DNA from: Calothrix sp. 336/3
GTDB taxonomy: Bacteria > Cyanobacteriota > Cyanobacteriia > Cyanobacteriales > Nostocaceae
Direction: 5' to 3'
Assembly: GCF_000734895.2 (NCBI RefSeq)
Contig: NZ_CP011382.1
Location: 1,962,700-2,026,699, forward strand
DNA: 64,000 nucleotides
Position numbers and translations under genes: made by a program. Numbering within the stretch: the stretch's first letter is position 1; each line of letters begins with the position of its first letter. Below, in pieces: positions 23,541 through 32,239 of the stretch. Below the pieces are notes generated by a model. It was not told where the DNA came from and ran no database searches. It saw only the letters and a list, made by a program, of their open reading frames with translations.

Positions 23541-23866
23541 TATTCAGAACACTCCACAAACGATAATTTAGAATTTTGTGCAGAGATAACGGACACTTTC
23601 CCCTTATAAAGATTGATGGAAGTAATCTCAAAGCTTCCATTCGGTTTAAGAACAATTCCCTTGTTAATCGCTGCTTTGGTTTTATCTTCCAAAACCAGCG
23701 TAATGTCTGATAGAGAATTATTGATAAAAGCCGCGTAAGTGCGCTTCCCATTGCCGTTTAAGACGGTAACAGGGGTATTCTTAGGGATGGCAATTTCGTC
23801 ATTATTGCACTTAATAAAACCAGAGTCGGAAGACTCTGGAAGAATTGCACCAGGATTATTAATCAT
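23540..23866 (-). CDS. Beta-sandwich module protein (108 aa)
   Basis: Residues 30-108 (VLNGNGKRTYAAFINNSLSD, GIVLKPNGSFEITSINLYKG, ending LSFVECSE) match the C-terminal 80 residues of the E1 267-aa protein (ending LSILECE). This is a stand-alone copy of a module that E1 carries as a fusion. It overlaps its neighbours by 1 and 4 bases. Confidence 0.65.
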   Translation of the reverse strand: MINNPGAILPESSDSGFIKCNNDEIAIPKNTPVTVLNGNGKRTYAAFINNSLSDITLVLEDKTKAAINKGIVLKPNGSFEITSINLYKGKVSVISAQNSKLSFVECSE

Positions 23867-24204
23867 TCAGTCGGGTCAATTAAATTATTTACGAATTGGG
23901 CAGTATTTACAGCGACTCGCACAGTAAATTCAAATTCTGGTTGGTCTGGGGTTCCTACTAAATCTTGTGAGCAAAAAGTAATAGGGTGTAATGGTGGATT
24001 AGCATCCCCTCTGGCATCATTGACCGAGTTTGTAAGGGTTGCCAGAGATTGCATCAATTTCACGATGCCCTCAATCAATGAGCTTTCGGTGGTTAAAGTA
24101 TCCCCGGTCAATTGGGATAGGTTGAGTTTAAGCTGGTTATTACCAACAAATTCCACAGCACCAGGTGGTAATTTATCTGCTAATGCAGCGTAAGTTAGGT
24201 TCAT
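23863..24204 (-). CDS. Small virion-like protein (113 aa), homologue of E1 10548
   Basis: MNLTYAALADKLPPGAVEF at the start, helix LIEGIVKLMQSLATLTNSVN, then the beta C terminus PEFEFTVRVAVNTAQFV. The layout and end match the 106-aa E1 protein. It is coupled to the neighbours by 4-base overlaps on both sides. Confidence 0.6.
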   Translation of the reverse strand: MNLTYAALADKLPPGAVEFVGNNQLKLNLSQLTGDTLTTESSLIEGIVKLMQSLATLTNSVNDARGDANPPLHPITFCSQDLVGTPDQPEFEFTVRVAVNTAQFVNNLIDPTE

Positions 24205-24710
24205 AAATTATCAATTTTCGCTTCAATTGTTTCTAGTTTTGCTCTAGCTGCTTGGATTAATTCTTCAGTAGTATCTGTTTCTTCCCCGCGATATTCCCAG
24301 ATACTTAGAGTCAGCGATTTAAGCCATGCTACAGCGTCAAATCTCAACCTAAAATTGCTCGAATATTTGGGGAAGATAACTAGCTGAATTCTGTTTAATC
24401 CAATGATTCGACTATTCCCATCAATGGCAGTAGAGGGGGTTCCTGGAAGTCCTTCAAAGACAACCTCATCACTAATGGAAACGCCGATGATTTCCTGAGT
24501 GAGGTATCCGGCACGATACCATGAGGGGCGGGCTTCCCTGGAAAATGTCCCAATCAGAAAAATACGACTAGTCGGAATCAAGGGGACTTCTACCGGGTCA
24601 ATGTAGGGAATTCTTACGCCTACAGGTTGATCGGGGTTCTGGTTTGTGAGTCTAGCTGAGTAGACCAACTCCCATGACCCCAATTCGGAAGGGTTAAATG
24701 ATAAGCTCAT
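24201..24710 (-). CDS. Homologue of E1 11544-11999 (169 aa)
   Basis: I chose the ATG at 24710 (MSLSFNPSELGSWELVYSAR), which overlaps the end of the 74-aa gene by 17 bases; an upstream start at 24746 is possible. Shared with E1: GSWELV, RPSWYRAGYLTQ, QLVIFPKYSSNFRLRF, LTLSIWE and a C-terminal coil ending KLETIEAKIDNL. It belongs to the virion-like core set of both elements. Confidence 0.65.
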   Translation of the reverse strand: MSLSFNPSELGSWELVYSARLTNQNPDQPVGVRIPYIDPVEVPLIPTSRIFLIGTFSREARPSWYRAGYLTQEIIGVSISDEVVFEGLPGTPSTAIDGNSRIIGLNRIQLVIFPKYSSNFRLRFDAVAWLKSLTLSIWEYRGEETDTTEELIQAARAKLETIEAKIDNL

Positions 24711-24918
24711 CGGTCGATGCCCACCCTTCCGCAGCTGTAAAAACATCGGTTCCTAATTCGTGTAAAAAATTCAGGAACCAATCAGCGTCAACTTCCCCAC
24801 GGGAAAAAGCATCAGTGGCATTAGCTCGAAGTATCATTAGGTCTACTTCTTCTTCCCATTCCTTTTCCGACTGCCCAGGATACCAGAGACCGGGAGTAGG
24901 TAAGAAAAGATTACTCAC
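24694..24918 (-). CDS. Hypothetical acidic protein (74 aa)
   Basis: MSNLFLPTPGLWYPGQSEKE, then a helical acidic region with FLNFLHELGTDVFTAAEGW. It overlaps both neighbours (8 and 17 bases). No E1 counterpart or known family recognised. Confidence 0.55.
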   Translation of the reverse strand: MSNLFLPTPGLWYPGQSEKEWEEEVDLMILRANATDAFSRGEVDADWFLNFLHELGTDVFTAAEGWASTDELII

Positions 24919-25453
24919 CGCTACCAGTAATTAAAAATTTCTCAGGACTGTACCAAACTCGACCATAAGCCCCACCCAGCTTACTTTTTACCGAGTTAAA
25001 AAGAGTTCTTATCTCAGTATCCATTGCTGCAACAGATTGGATTGAGAAAGGTGCAGTGTAACTGTACTGAGACTTACTTCCTCTGGTTCCCTTTCCATAG
25101 TGGACATAAGGTCTCTTACTTCCGGCTGCTCGGATTACTTCTGGGCTTGCATCCGCTACTATCGCATGGGCTTTTGCTGGTTGAGCGCCTCTGGGCAATG
25201 GGTCTTCCGCCGTGGAATCAACTAAATTTAATGCCGTTTGTGTGAAAAATTGTACTGATTCTTTGGAAGCCTGAACCCGGTATTTTTTCGCGCCTTCTCC
25301 CGCCGCGATTGACATTGGTTTGTAAGCTAAAGACAGCTTAGGTCTACGTTGTGTTGCAGTTCCATCTTCTCTATCTGGGGCTTTATACGCTGCCCTATTT
25401 CTTGCGTACTCAAGCTGTTTTTCCAACTCGCGTACTGATTTACGTCTTGCCAT
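24911..25453 (-). CDS. Hypothetical virion-like protein (180 aa)
   Basis: Basic N-terminal helix MARRKSVRELEKQLEYARNR, then a Ser/Ala/Gly-rich part with RPYVHYGKGTRGSKSQYSYT, and the end LGGAYGRVWYSPEKFLITGS. No known family. It is in the position of the 212-aa gene of E1, so it is a candidate for the main structural protein of E2. That rests on position only. Confidence 0.55.
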   Translation of the reverse strand: MARRKSVRELEKQLEYARNRAAYKAPDREDGTATQRRPKLSLAYKPMSIAAGEGAKKYRVQASKESVQFFTQTALNLVDSTAEDPLPRGAQPAKAHAIVADASPEVIRAAGSKRPYVHYGKGTRGSKSQYSYTAPFSIQSVAAMDTEIRTLFNSVKSKLGGAYGRVWYSPEKFLITGSGE

Positions 25454-25571
25454 AATCGTTTCTTCTATACTTAGCCTTCATTCCCTTTTATAGCAGGTGT
25501 TTTGTCAATTTTTGCTGGCGAATGAGTTAACTAGTCCGGTAAATGTTTGTACAACCTATCAGTAGTTACAC

Positions 25572-26393
25572 TTATACTCGCTCAATAACACTACGTAAAC
25601 GTGTGCTACCAAACGCGACTAAATTTACAGGGTGATGCTGACCCCAAATGAGAAGTTGAGCATACCTGAACCTTACATCTACACGTCTTCTACGAATTGG
25701 TTTGTTTACCTGTCTTCCATAGACACGGTGAGTTCCTGGATTAGTTGAATAGGTGCGGTCATGTTCTACAAATTGAAAATTATCACGGTCAAAAGTGTGA
25801 TTCTGGATGCTCAAAACCTTCCTGACTACACGCTCCCCCTCAGCTTTATTTTTTACGAATAATCGCAAATCATAACCGCGCTCTAAATCTTGGTATGTCG
25901 CCTTGAACCATCCTTTTTCCCAAATTAAAGCGGGAGTGGCTATTTCTTGTTTTATAGCCCTTGCTAATTGTTCGGCTTTGGCTCGTGAGATAGTTTCTTG
26001 TGTTTCATTCATCAGTCGGAAGGTAATTTCCCCTTCTGCCTGGGGAACTTTGTTAGTAGCGTGAGTTACTGTATCCCATGGTTCCAAAAAATAGAGTTTT
26101 ACCTGTGGTTTAAATCTGCGATCAGGTTGATATTCTTGCACAGGAATTCCATACACTGGACGTTGCACCGATTGAAGTCTCCCTACAACAACTTCAAACA
26201 ACCATTGACGCTGTTGCATCATAATTCCAGAGTCATCATCTTTTATCAAACAAGCGTGTTTTAAACTTGCTTTTGGGGTTGATATATCGTTGTCTGCTTG
26301 GTTTTTAAAATAAGCTCTAACTGCTTTATTATGTTCGCGTCTGATGGAGTCTTGAAGGTGTTCAAACTCACTAAATCCATTTGGTAAAGGCAT
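25572..26393 (-). CDS. Conserved element protein, homologue of E1 9708-10406 (273 aa)
   Basis: Has QVKLYFLEPW, ITFRLMNETQETISRAKAEQ, TPALIWEKGWFKATYQDLER and RQVNKPIRRRRVDVRFRYAQ, each with a counterpart in the 232-aa E1 protein. It carries about 50 extra residues at the N terminus. Its ATG overlaps the stop of the 863-aa gene. No enzymatic motif is seen. Strong conservation between otherwise swapped modules marks it as a core function. Confidence 0.65.
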   Translation of the reverse strand: MPLPNGFSEFEHLQDSIRREHNKAVRAYFKNQADNDISTPKASLKHACLIKDDDSGIMMQQRQWLFEVVVGRLQSVQRPVYGIPVQEYQPDRRFKPQVKLYFLEPWDTVTHATNKVPQAEGEITFRLMNETQETISRAKAEQLARAIKQEIATPALIWEKGWFKATYQDLERGYDLRLFVKNKAEGERVVRKVLSIQNHTFDRDNFQFVEHDRTYSTNPGTHRVYGRQVNKPIRRRRVDVRFRYAQLLIWGQHHPVNLVAFGSTRLRSVIERV

Positions 26394-28984
26394 TATTCGT
26401 CTTCCTCCTTGTCTGAGTCAGTAATGTCTTTCCCTTCACTAACTGCTTTCTCTGTATCTTTGCGTTGTTTAGTCGCTTTATTGTCTGGTCTATCTTTTGG
26501 TAAAGCGTCTTCAAGATTCTTGTTAAATTCGTTTCTTTGCTCGTTTAACTCATTTAAATTGTCTTGGATAGAAACAATTTCACTTGTTACCATCTCTATT
26601 CCAGAAGCAGCTTCCTCTAGGTTCTCTAACCGTTGTTGCCACTTGCTTTGAGCGTTTACACGCTCTGGCATCCAGTTGTAAGCTTTTTCACCTACTACAC
26701 CGAATCTTTTTAAAGCATTCCCGATTTTCCCGGTGTTTTCTGCCGTCCATTCAGCAACACTACGAGCGGAATCAAACATACTTCTCACGCTACTAGCAAT
26801 ATTAGCTGCTGACTGATAAATTCTATTCCATTTTTTCCAGGTAGTTTTCATCCCTGACCACGTTTCGACTCCAAATATGCCTTTGGCAATATTATCTACA
26901 AAGTCTCCTATAATTTCCCTAGAATTGAACCCTACACCCTCTAAATCTTCAAAAAAGATATTAGCAATATTGTCTACAACTCCGAAAAGAGTATCCCCGA
27001 TACTCGATGACAGCATATATGCATTGTGAAGAGTATTTACCCAGGTAAATACATTCAGTAATCGGTCAACTTTCAACCATTTAGTAAACATCTTTGTATA
27101 GTCTGTTAAACCAATTGGTTGACCACCCTTGCCAATTATTTGAGGTCCTACACGTCTGGTGTAGTCCTCAAAAAAGGCTTGGGTTTGACCAGATAAACCA
27201 TTTTGATGTACTTTCGGTCCGAGGCGATTCAATACCTCTTGCAGTCCTACCAGGTCTAAACCGTTGAGAATTGCGTTTAGCTGGTCGAGTTTGTCGCCAT
27301 TGTCTTTTGATTGTTGCAAGGTGTCTTTTCCCTGCTTGAAAATACTTGCTCCACAGGGGTCACAAGTAGAACCGGGGGCGGGTTCCGGTTGGGATTGGGG
27401 AATTCCTGGGGATACATTAGGTCTAGGTAACACGGGTGGGAATTGTTTAGGGGCTTTTTCTGGGTCTGATGTTGTACCGGGGTTGGGATTAGGGTTGGGG
27501 TTGGGGTTGGGATTAGGGTTGGGATTAGGGTTGGGGTTGGGATTGGGATTAGGGTTGGGATTAGGGTTGGGATTGGGGTTGGGATTGGGATTAGGATAAC
27601 TAGAACCTGTTGGAGTGAAATCTCTCCGAGAGGACGGGCTGGAGTGGGAAACAGGTTTAGGGGTTGAGCCTTCAACTGGTCCATGGTCAAGTAATGAGAA
27701 TTCAGTGTAATAATTTGCCTGTCCACTTCCCCCGAATGATGCCCAATTAATATCCGGGGTGGCTCCTCGGTTTGTCCTTCCCCTGCTCAATAAGTCAAAG
27801 CTTTGTCCCCATGGTTCGGATACAAAACGATATCCCGCAAATGGAGACCAAAAAACATATCTGACAACTTCACTCCCAAAAATATTACTAACTAGGAAGT
27901 CAGCATAATATGCGGCTCCATTTGGTTGTCCTTCTGTATCAATGTATGTGGTGTTTCCTGGAATTGGGGTTAGTGGCGACTCTGTGGGGCTTGGTGGGGG
28001 AAAGAATACGTCTGCAACATAATTCCCAATCATGGAGCCAATAATTGACCCCGCAAAAGTTCCGACGGGTCCCGCTAAACTTCCCAGAGTCGCGCCGATG
28101 GTTCCGGCTGTTGTGGTGATGACTGTTGCAGCTGCTGCTTCTGCTAGTGGTTGCCCATTAGAAATTCTCATCCCAAATTCTAGGGATGTTGTAACTACTC
28201 CCAAACCAGGAATTAATTTGCCAAATTTACCCGGTTTTCCTGTGGGAGTGAAATTTTTTGGGGAACTAGGGGGAGCTAAAAAGCCCTTGGGTTTTGCTGG
28301 TGTAGGTAGGTCAAATTTGACTTCTTTAACCTGAACTTTTACCGGGTTTTTTGGTGTTGTGTGGGGAATAAAATCCGGTACTTTCTGGCTAGGGTCAAAG
28401 AGTGGGTCTATCTGGGTTTTATAACCAGGTCGCGCTCCTGGTGTTGCGGATGGTGGCGCAAGGTCTACTGTAGACGGGGTTGAGGGGGGATGTTGAACCG
28501 ATGGAGATTTTACCCGGTTTAATTGCTCCTGACGTAGCCGGATAATATCTTCTAATTCGTTGGGTGGGGTAATGTTTCTGGGTGGTTTGTTTAGCTGGTC
28601 AAATCCATCCGGGGGTAATATTTCAACCTCTCGGATAAAGGCATCAGAACCCGTAACCCGCTTGTAAAGGTCATCTATCTGTTTTCTCTGCTCAAAGGCA
28701 TTTTTTAGGGCTTCTTGCTTCTCTACAAGTTCTCTAACCGCGTTGTTAAATGATTGGGATGATTCATCAATAACCTTATTAGAAATAGGGGGACGAGCTA
28801 ACTCTCCCCCTTTTTCTACCCTCAGAAATTCCAACTTAGGTTTAGTTTTTGGAGCCGGATTATCAAAATTTAAATCAAGCTTTGGTTTAGATTTTTTAGG
28901 TTCCTCAAAATCCATCCGGAACGGGTCACGGAACGAATTCTGAAATGGGTTATTTAGCGGGTCTCTGAGGGGTTGCGGTTCCAT
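26393..28984 (-). CDS. Large glycine-zipper/Pro-Asn-repeat protein (863 aa), virion-like
   Basis: Proline-rich, charged N terminus (1-250). A Gly/Ala membrane-active segment lies near 255-330 (TAGTIGATLGSLAGPVGTFA). A beta region with FLVSNIFGSEVVRYVFWSPF follows. A Pro-Asn dipeptide repeat of about 38 residues lies near 463-501, then a proline-rich link and a Cys pair (STCDPCGASIFK). The helical C-terminal 330 residues end in a charged tail. It appears to combine in one protein what E1 splits between its 370-aa and 669-aa proteins. A delivery or structural role is inferred. Confidence 0.6.
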   Translation of the reverse strand: MEPQPLRDPLNNPFQNSFRDPFRMDFEEPKKSKPKLDLNFDNPAPKTKPKLEFLRVEKGGELARPPISNKVIDESSQSFNNAVRELVEKQEALKNAFEQRKQIDDLYKRVTGSDAFIREVEILPPDGFDQLNKPPRNITPPNELEDIIRLRQEQLNRVKSPSVQHPPSTPSTVDLAPPSATPGARPGYKTQIDPLFDPSQKVPDFIPHTTPKNPVKVQVKEVKFDLPTPAKPKGFLAPPSSPKNFTPTGKPGKFGKLIPGLGVVTTSLEFGMRISNGQPLAEAAAATVITTTAGTIGATLGSLAGPVGTFAGSIIGSMIGNYVADVFFPPPSPTESPLTPIPGNTTYIDTEGQPNGAAYYADFLVSNIFGSEVVRYVFWSPFAGYRFVSEPWGQSFDLLSRGRTNRGATPDINWASFGGSGQANYYTEFSLLDHGPVEGSTPKPVSHSSPSSRRDFTPTGSSYPNPNPNPNPNPNPNPNPNPNPNPNPNPNPNPNPNPNPNPGTTSDPEKAPKQFPPVLPRPNVSPGIPQSQPEPAPGSTCDPCGASIFKQGKDTLQQSKDNGDKLDQLNAILNGLDLVGLQEVLNRLGPKVHQNGLSGQTQAFFEDYTRRVGPQIIGKGGQPIGLTDYTKMFTKWLKVDRLLNVFTWVNTLHNAYMLSSSIGDTLFGVVDNIANIFFEDLEGVGFNSREIIGDFVDNIAKGIFGVETWSGMKTTWKKWNRIYQSAANIASSVRSMFDSARSVAEWTAENTGKIGNALKRFGVVGEKAYNWMPERVNAQSKWQQRLENLEEAASGIEMVTSEIVSIQDNLNELNEQRNEFNKNLEDALPKDRPDNKATKQRKDTEKAVSEGKDITDSDKEEDE
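27481..27597 (-). repeat. Pro-Asn coding minisatellite
   Basis: About 117 bp of (CCN AAY)n on the coding strand, encoding a run of alternating Asn and Pro. Third codon positions vary (CCC/CCT, AAC/AAT) in short higher-order units, which indicates slippage-driven expansion. The repeat can change length without breaking the frame. Confidence 0.8.
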
Positions 28985-29293
28985 TTATGCGGCAGTCTTG
29001 AAGCTAGCAGGGATTGCGGTTTCACTTATGGGCATGGCATATGTCCATGGGTTGTTTGCACCTATTAAATGCTCAACATTCATAGGGATAGACATCCGAA
29101 TTAATGCCCGGTATTTGTTGTCTGCTTCGACGTAAAACACCCCATGTTGTGCGACACGCTGTGTGTATCCTGGGGCTTCAATTGCCGTGGTTGTCAGATT
29201 GATTTGCGCTAATGCTGAACCCACCCAGAAAGCAAGTTTTTCTAGGGAATCGATGTTACTTGGTAAGTCGGTGTCTTTGTTGAAGGCTGTCAT
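28985..29293 (-). CDS. Small virion-like protein (102 aa), helix plus beta hairpin
   Basis: The ATG at 29293 (MTAFNKDTDLPSNIDSLEKL) is preferred to an upstream GTG at 29362. A helix FWVGSALAQINLTTTAIEA is followed by beta strands KYRALIRMSIPMNVEHLIG, the same plan as the 106-, 113- and duplicated 165-aa proteins. First gene of the long E2 leftward block; the 863-aa ATG follows its stop directly. Confidence 0.6.
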   Translation of the reverse strand: MTAFNKDTDLPSNIDSLEKLAFWVGSALAQINLTTTAIEAPGYTQRVAQHGVFYVEADNKYRALIRMSIPMNVEHLIGANNPWTYAMPISETAIPASFKTAA

Positions 29294-29409
29294 ATTTGAT
29301 GATGTAAGATTAAATACATCATGAAATACGATTCTTTGGCGATCGCCCCGTGTTCTTCTCACGCGATCGCTTTTTCATATTAACTATTTTCCCCTGATAT
29401 GTAGGCTTT

Positions 29410-32160
29410 TTAGGCGTTGGGTTTGAGCCGAATTAGCTCTAGGTCACTGATTGCGTACTCATGACCTTCCCGTAAGAATACCCATTTATCTTTTCTGGGG
29501 TCGTATTCATTGGGGCGAAGCTCTGAAAGTGTCGCATCAAACCAATCACGTGTTTTAGCAACCATTATGTCTACCTGCCAGTGGAGAGACTGAAGGTAAA
29601 CCATCAATTTTTTCTTTGTCACTGCTTGAATTTTTTTTGTCTCGGTATATCCGGTGCAAGTCACGTAGTCCTCCAACTCCGGAACTGTGAACCTGATTTC
29701 ATAGCGACCATCCTGTCTGGGAGACGCGATCGCCTTCACTTCTCCGAGGGGTGATGGATGAAGAGATTTTATTGTCGGTAGGGTTTTTGTAGTAATTGTT
29801 TCTTTGTCGCTAACCGTTTTACCATCCTGTGTACTTAGATGGGTATCCTGTGCTACCGGATTAGAAATATTGAGTTGGTTGTTTTTTTGATTTTTATCTG
29901 GGACAGTACAGTTATTTTCTTCCTTTGATTCCTGGAAAGTATATATATCAAGGGTTTCATCTTGTCCCAGATGTGTCCCAGATAGATTTTCCCCGTTTTG
30001 AGAAAAAACGCTGTATCCATTACCCTGACTTGATTCTGGTTTGTCCCAGATGTGTCCCAGATGTGTCCCAGATGATTCTGGTGTGTTGTTTAAATCACTC
30101 TCTGATTTTGGATTTTCTACGTGATTTTTGTTTTTGTCCCGGATGTCCCAGATGTCCCAGATACTTTCATTAACTTTTGAATTTTCAAAATTGTTTAATA
30201 AGGTATCCTGTATCACCTCACCTTTTGCTTTAACCCAAACTCTCTCTCTGTATTTTCCACAGCGTACTCTATCTTGCTCCCATCCCAGGTTTTTCATAAT
30301 TACAGCGATACGTCTGGATATGCCTGAATTCTGCTGGTTGATTTCAATCTTGAGAACGTCGTATAAATCATCAGATTTAATAGTGTCCTTTGTGGAGCAA
30401 TACCGCTCTAGGATGCTTTCCCATGGGTCAAGCTGTCTAAATTCCTCATTAGCTCGGAGTTGAAGCTCTTTTTCTTCCTCGGATAATTCCCACCTAGCGC
30501 CGGATTTGTATAGGGCATAAGCAGCAGCCCACAACTCATCCCGTTCTGCTATGAGTTTTTGCAGGGGAACCATTCCTTTAGTCGGAACCATCCAAAACCG
30601 TCTATTCCCTGTCGGGTCGGTTAATACTTCTTCCTCATTGGTTGTGCCTACCAAGATTGACCGACGGGGATGCTCTTTTGATGACCGAGCATAGGGAGCG
30701 CGGTACACGTCCCAACCGGCAGAGATGAATTTTTTTAGAGCAGCTGTCTCTTTTTTCTTGTAGATAGATTCGAGTTCACTGATTTCTAGTCCCCAAAACT
30801 GGTGAATCTTGCTGATATCATCCTCGGCTTTTGATGCTTCCCCTAGTTGGTCACTGAACCATGGACGACTAAATAATTCTCTCCAGAAACTGCTTTTCCC
30901 CGTGCCGTGTTTGCGTCCGACTAGCACTGTTACCGCGTCATGCTGGCAACCTGGCTCCATAATCCGAGCGACTGCTGCTAGTAAGGTTTTTTTGAGGTAA
31001 ATATTGTGGAGTTTGTCCGATGTCCCAAAATACCTTTCTGCTATATTCTCCAAAAGCTCCATGTTTGGGGATGGGTAGGCACGCTCACACTCTGTGAGGT
31101 AATCGTGTACGGGGTGGTAGCTGTTTAATTTGGCTATCCTTTCTACCACTGCGATCGCGTCAGCTATACCCATATCAAAATCAAAATTTAGAGAAATCTC
31201 TAACCGTACCCCCTCCAGGTTGATAGGTTCCCCGTTTAGCTCGATTTGATTTTTTAACTCATTGAACCGGAGATTGTCACCCCAGATTTTCTCTAAAATT
31301 TTGAAATGTCCTGCCAATTTTGACCGACAAGAGTTTTCTATTTGCCCTTGTTCCAAGCTCCACCGGGTATCCAGTTCATGCTTCCACTCTTCAATGGTTT
31401 TAGCTGTTTTAACTAATTCATCAAAGGATTCTTCCCCGTGCTTGGCTATATAATCATCTATCCCTTTGCAGTCACCTGGAGGAATGTTTATTATCATTAC
31501 CTTGCTTCCATTGGCTGCAATATCACGGGATAAATTTAATAGTGATAGTTGTACCGCTCGTTTAGACATTACATCGTTGTCAAACCCTAAATAAACGGTT
31601 CTGCCATAGGTGCAATAAGCTTTTAATAAATCATGTAGTCTGCCATTCTTCCGACAGGTCGAGACACCGGGGATGGATATGGAAGCGTAACCAATACTTA
31701 GTAAACACCCTGCTTTTTTCACCCCCTCAGTGATAATTATTGGGAGTGATGTATCGTTTAGTATTTTTGTCCAATATCCCGTATCTTCTATTTCTAAAAA
31801 TACTGGTGACACCCCGTATCCACTAGCACTAAAGTATTTCTGTGGTTTACCGTTTCTTATTGGGGAAACATCCGGCTTGGCTTGGATGCCAGACAACCAT
31901 CGCTCACCCGATAGCGGGTCTACGCCAGTTGCAACCCATGCCGGAACCATGTCATCACTATGCTTGTATCGTTTGTGACTATTTCTGTTTAACAATTCAT
32001 CCAGTTTTCTACTGTCAAGAATGCTACTAACATTTTTTGTGATTATGGTTGGGTTAACGCAACTATCAATCCACTCTTGCCAGTGATGAATAAGGATGCT
32101 TTCTGGACAAGAGAAAGTAGCATTGTTTCCGGATATTTGGGGTATAATTGTGTTAGTCAT
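29410..32160 (-). CDS. Replication protein: DUF3854 (toprim-like) + VirE/D5-type P-loop + element-specific C-terminal domain (916 aa)
   Basis: Residues about 130-260 hold a DUF3854/toprim-like part (LPIIITEGVKKAG, YLGFDNDVMSK). A VirE-type superfamily 3-like ATPase follows: LVGRKHGTGKSSFWRELF near 413-430, then FWGLEISELESI, ILVGTTNEEEVLTDPTGNRR and FWMVPT. A charged linker (about 665-735) follows. The last 120 residues (TIKSLHPSPLGEVKAIASP ...) are homologous to the end of the E1 helicase. It probably primes and unwinds the element's origin. The linker-coding DNA carries eight 10-bp direct repeats. Confidence 0.8.
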   Translation of the reverse strand: MTNTIIPQISGNNATFSCPESILIHHWQEWIDSCVNPTIITKNVSSILDSRKLDELLNRNSHKRYKHSDDMVPAWVATGVDPLSGERWLSGIQAKPDVSPIRNGKPQKYFSASGYGVSPVFLEIEDTGYWTKILNDTSLPIIITEGVKKAGCLLSIGYASISIPGVSTCRKNGRLHDLLKAYCTYGRTVYLGFDNDVMSKRAVQLSLLNLSRDIAANGSKVMIINIPPGDCKGIDDYIAKHGEESFDELVKTAKTIEEWKHELDTRWSLEQGQIENSCRSKLAGHFKILEKIWGDNLRFNELKNQIELNGEPINLEGVRLEISLNFDFDMGIADAIAVVERIAKLNSYHPVHDYLTECERAYPSPNMELLENIAERYFGTSDKLHNIYLKKTLLAAVARIMEPGCQHDAVTVLVGRKHGTGKSSFWRELFSRPWFSDQLGEASKAEDDISKIHQFWGLEISELESIYKKKETAALKKFISAGWDVYRAPYARSSKEHPRRSILVGTTNEEEVLTDPTGNRRFWMVPTKGMVPLQKLIAERDELWAAAYALYKSGARWELSEEEKELQLRANEEFRQLDPWESILERYCSTKDTIKSDDLYDVLKIEINQQNSGISRRIAVIMKNLGWEQDRVRCGKYRERVWVKAKGEVIQDTLLNNFENSKVNESIWDIWDIRDKNKNHVENPKSESDLNNTPESSGTHLGHIWDKPESSQGNGYSVFSQNGENLSGTHLGQDETLDIYTFQESKEENNCTVPDKNQKNNQLNISNPVAQDTHLSTQDGKTVSDKETITTKTLPTIKSLHPSPLGEVKAIASPRQDGRYEIRFTVPELEDYVTCTGYTETKKIQAVTKKKLMVYLQSLHWQVDIMVAKTRDWFDATLSELRPNEYDPRKDKWVFLREGHEYAISDLELIRLKPNA
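29963..30162 (+). repeat. Iteron array TGTCCCAGAT x8 inside the Rep gene (candidate origin)
   Basis: Copies start at 29963, 29974, 30042, 30053, 30064, 30135 (variant TGTCCCGGAT), 30144 and 30153. Spacing within groups is 11, 11-11 and 9-9 bp. The 11-bp groups are read in different frames by the Rep gene (SGT, HLG and IWD from the same 10-mer). The repetition is therefore conserved as DNA and not as protein, as expected for iterons. Confidence 0.75.
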
Positions 32161-32239
32161 AATATTAAAGTTTTATTGTTGAATTGAGGGGTCTTTCCCC
32201 TTTTTTTTGTCCTGTTTTGCTGATGTTCTCATGGTGCAA

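Noticed and set aside
27481..27597. Telomere-like GGGTTGGGATTAGGG pattern or CRISPR-like array
   Set aside because: No spacers and no regular long repeat; it is a (CCN AAY)n coding minisatellite.
27264..27726. Open frames on both strands through the Pro-Asn repeat, giving Gly-Leu or Pro-Thr-Leu runs
   Set aside because: They are frame shadows of the minisatellite inside the 863-aa gene.
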